A DNA stretch of 64,000 nt from Pseudobacter ginsenosidimutans (GTDB lineage Bacteria; Bacteroidota; Bacteroidia; Chitinophagales; Chitinophagaceae): contig NZ_CP042431.1 of assembly GCF_007970185.1 (NCBI RefSeq), positions 2,294,001 through 2,358,000 on the forward strand, written 5' to 3'. The position numbers were made by a program, and so were the translations under genes. The notes below the pieces were generated by a model. It ran no database searches. It was given only the letters and a program-made list of their open reading frames with translations, and was not told where the DNA came from. Shown one piece after another: positions 63,044 to 64,000 of this stretch. Positions within the stretch are counted from its first letter, which is position 1, and every line of letters starts with the position of its first letter.

Positions 63044-63072
63044 CAAATATACAGTCAAAGCAGGGTGATCAA
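63044..63072 (-). promoter_or_regulatory. promoter of the winged-helix regulator
   Basis: On the minus strand TTG (63070-63072), 18-nt spacer, TATATTTG (63044-63051), 27 nt upstream of the ATG. TACAGT occurs twice here (63036 and 63050) as a possible binding site. Confidence 0.5.
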
Positions 63073-63111
63073 TCAGCATGCCGATTAAAAACCCCGCTTT
63101 GAATTTTAATA

Positions 63112-63750
63112 TTACTTGCAACCGGCGATCATCTCTTCCAGTTGTTTTTGTCCCCAGTTGGGATGCAGTGTGGATGCGGGTTTGAAGCTGCCGTATTTTT
63201 TCAGGGCTTCTTCCATGATGGGTTTGGCAGTTGCACAACCACCACCGAACTGCTCAGGCGTGTAGCGCAGATTTTGTCCCTGTATGAAATATGGACGCGG
63301 ATTGTTGGGGTCCTGCGTTTTGGCATCGCTCAATGCTTTCTCGATAACAGGACCGTACTGCATATAACGTTCCATCGGATTCACAATCATGCGAACTGTT
63401 GCCGAAATGGATTTGATCACGCTGATCTCAGAATTGTCTGGTGCTAGAGCGGCAGCTTTCGCCAGCAGTGTATCGATCTTGTCTGCATACTGATCATTGT
63501 TAGGAGCGTCGTTCTTCACAAACGCATAAATGCCGTATGCATAGGCTGCGTAATAATAGGGAAGCCACTGGTTCTTTTCTGCATCGGCGATCCGCTCGAA
63601 TGCCTGGGAAGAAGCCAGGAAATCATCGGCAGTTTTGTTGGCGCCCAATTCTTCGATCTTGGCGGTCATGGCGCCGGTATACTTTTCACTTTGTGCCATG
63701 GCTGTCACTGTCAAAGCGAGTGCAGCAAATACGAACAGGATTTTTCTCAT
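63112..63750 (-). CDS. secreted TPR-like protein, unknown function
   Basis: 212 residues, signal peptide MRKILFVFAALALTVTAMAQ. Helical pairs such as FLASSQAFERIADAEKNQWLPYYYAAYAYG and IDTLLAKAAALAPDNSEI (shown in part) fit TPR-like repeats. The C-terminus has two Cys (GGGCATAK and IAGCK) that may form a disulphide. It lies 11 nt before the end of the TonB-dependent receptor gene in transcription order, so the two are probably co-transcribed. Confidence 0.8.
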   Translation of the reverse strand: MRKILFVFAALALTVTAMAQSEKYTGAMTAKIEELGANKTADDFLASSQAFERIADAEKNQWLPYYYAAYAYGIYAFVKNDAPNNDQYADKIDTLLAKAAALAPDNSEISVIKSISATVRMIVNPMERYMQYGPVIEKALSDAKTQDPNNPRPYFIQGQNLRYTPEQFGGGCATAKPIMEEALKKYGSFKPASTLHPNWGQKQLEEMIAGCK

Positions 63751-63761
63751 TGTTGATAGAT

Positions 63762-64000
63762 TTATAAGTTACTGTTGATGACGTCTTCTGATCTGTCGAT
63801 ACCAAAACTGATAAAGCATCCCACGAAAAAGAAACGGCGTGCAGTGGGAAGGATCGGATCCTTGCGGCTGCCGTTCCAGGAATAGTTATAACCAAATATC
63901 TGGTCGTTGCCCAGCACATTGTTCAGCGAGAATACCCAAACGGTGAACTTCTTCGCGTCTTTCTTCCCGATTGCCGGCAGGTAGTTCACACTCAGGCTTA
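63762..64000 (-). CDS. TonB-dependent receptor, C-terminal end only
   Basis: The last ~79 codons of a gene that enters from beyond the right edge. The residues (FTVWVFSLNNVLGNDQIFGY, ILPTARRFFFVGCFISFGID) have the alternating pattern of the last strands of an outer-membrane barrel, and the N-V-L-G-N motif is usual near the end of Bacteroidota TonB-dependent receptors. The ligand cannot be judged from this fragment. Followed by the TPR-like gene. Confidence 0.75.
   Translation of the reverse strand, partial: SLSVNYLPAIGKKDAKKFTVWVFSLNNVLGNDQIFGYNYSWNGSRKDPILPTARRFFFVGCFISFGIDRSEDVINSNL

Overview
The window is a chromosomal segment of a Bacteroidota bacterium, most likely of the Chitinophagaceae or a close relative. 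The evidence is convergent. There is a gliding-motility lipoprotein gene (gldB) divergent from nadE, a protein with a type IX secretion (T9SS) type A tail, an exosortase N (XrtN) locus, DUF5686 and DUF4399 proteins, a MoxR/DUF58/BatA operon and the edge of a TonB-dependent receptor. Starts lack strong Shine-Dalgarno sequences, and several promoters carry the TAnnTTTG -7 element typical of the phylum. No rRNA, tRNA, CRISPR array, insertion sequence or prophage was recognised.

Layout. 1-1.8 kb: a Fic protein (cut by the left edge) followed by a SUKH protein. 1.9-6.3 kb (minus): a four-gene operon, FkbH-like HAD enzyme, acyl carrier protein, MBOAT acyltransferase and SGNH-like protein, which looks like a Dlt-type envelope acylation pathway with the loading enzyme replaced. 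6.6-12.4 kb: a 40-residue lipoprotein, a frameshifted secreted protein, a two-lipoprotein operon and a YcxB-like protein. 12.4-15.8 kb: frameshifted gldB, nadE and a lipocalin-like lipoprotein. 16-20.7 kb: MoxR, DUF58, BatD-like, BatA (VWA) and RsgA. 20.7-25.6 kb: two small unknowns, a gamma carbonic anhydrase-like protein, a class III aminotransferase, a YhcG nuclease remnant and GlpD. 25.7-34.5 kb: a beta-propeller/amidohydrolase, a DUF4399 lipoprotein, a secreted HEAT-like protein and a DUF5686 protein. 34.7-41.3 kb: the XrtN locus with its own regulator and two identical-type palindromic operators, ending in a frameshifted DUF4173 gene. 41.3-51.1 kb: a frameshifted M28 peptidase, a large outer-membrane beta-barrel protein, an MBL hydrolase, a flippase, a coiled-coil secreted protein and a two-component system. 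51.3-56.2 kb: a large secreted protein with a possible His/Cys caspase-like end, an ABC exporter and a small-protein/nucleotidyltransferase pair. 56.4-60.6 kb: atpB-E-F-H-A. 60.9-64 kb: a T9SS substrate, a repeat-rich intergenic region, a winged-helix regulator, a TPR-like secreted protein and the end of a TonB-dependent receptor.

Three themes stand out. First, envelope biology dominates: acylation, exosortase sorting, T9SS, lipoproteins and beta-barrels. Second, four otherwise well-conserved genes are each broken by what looks like exactly one missing base, which points to residual assembly indels rather than four independent gene losses. Third, several regulatory structures are readable directly: the paired XrtN-locus operators, a perfect hairpin between atpE and atpF, a 29-nt palindrome at the edge of the YhcG remnant, and a 26-bp inverted repeat near 62.5 kb.
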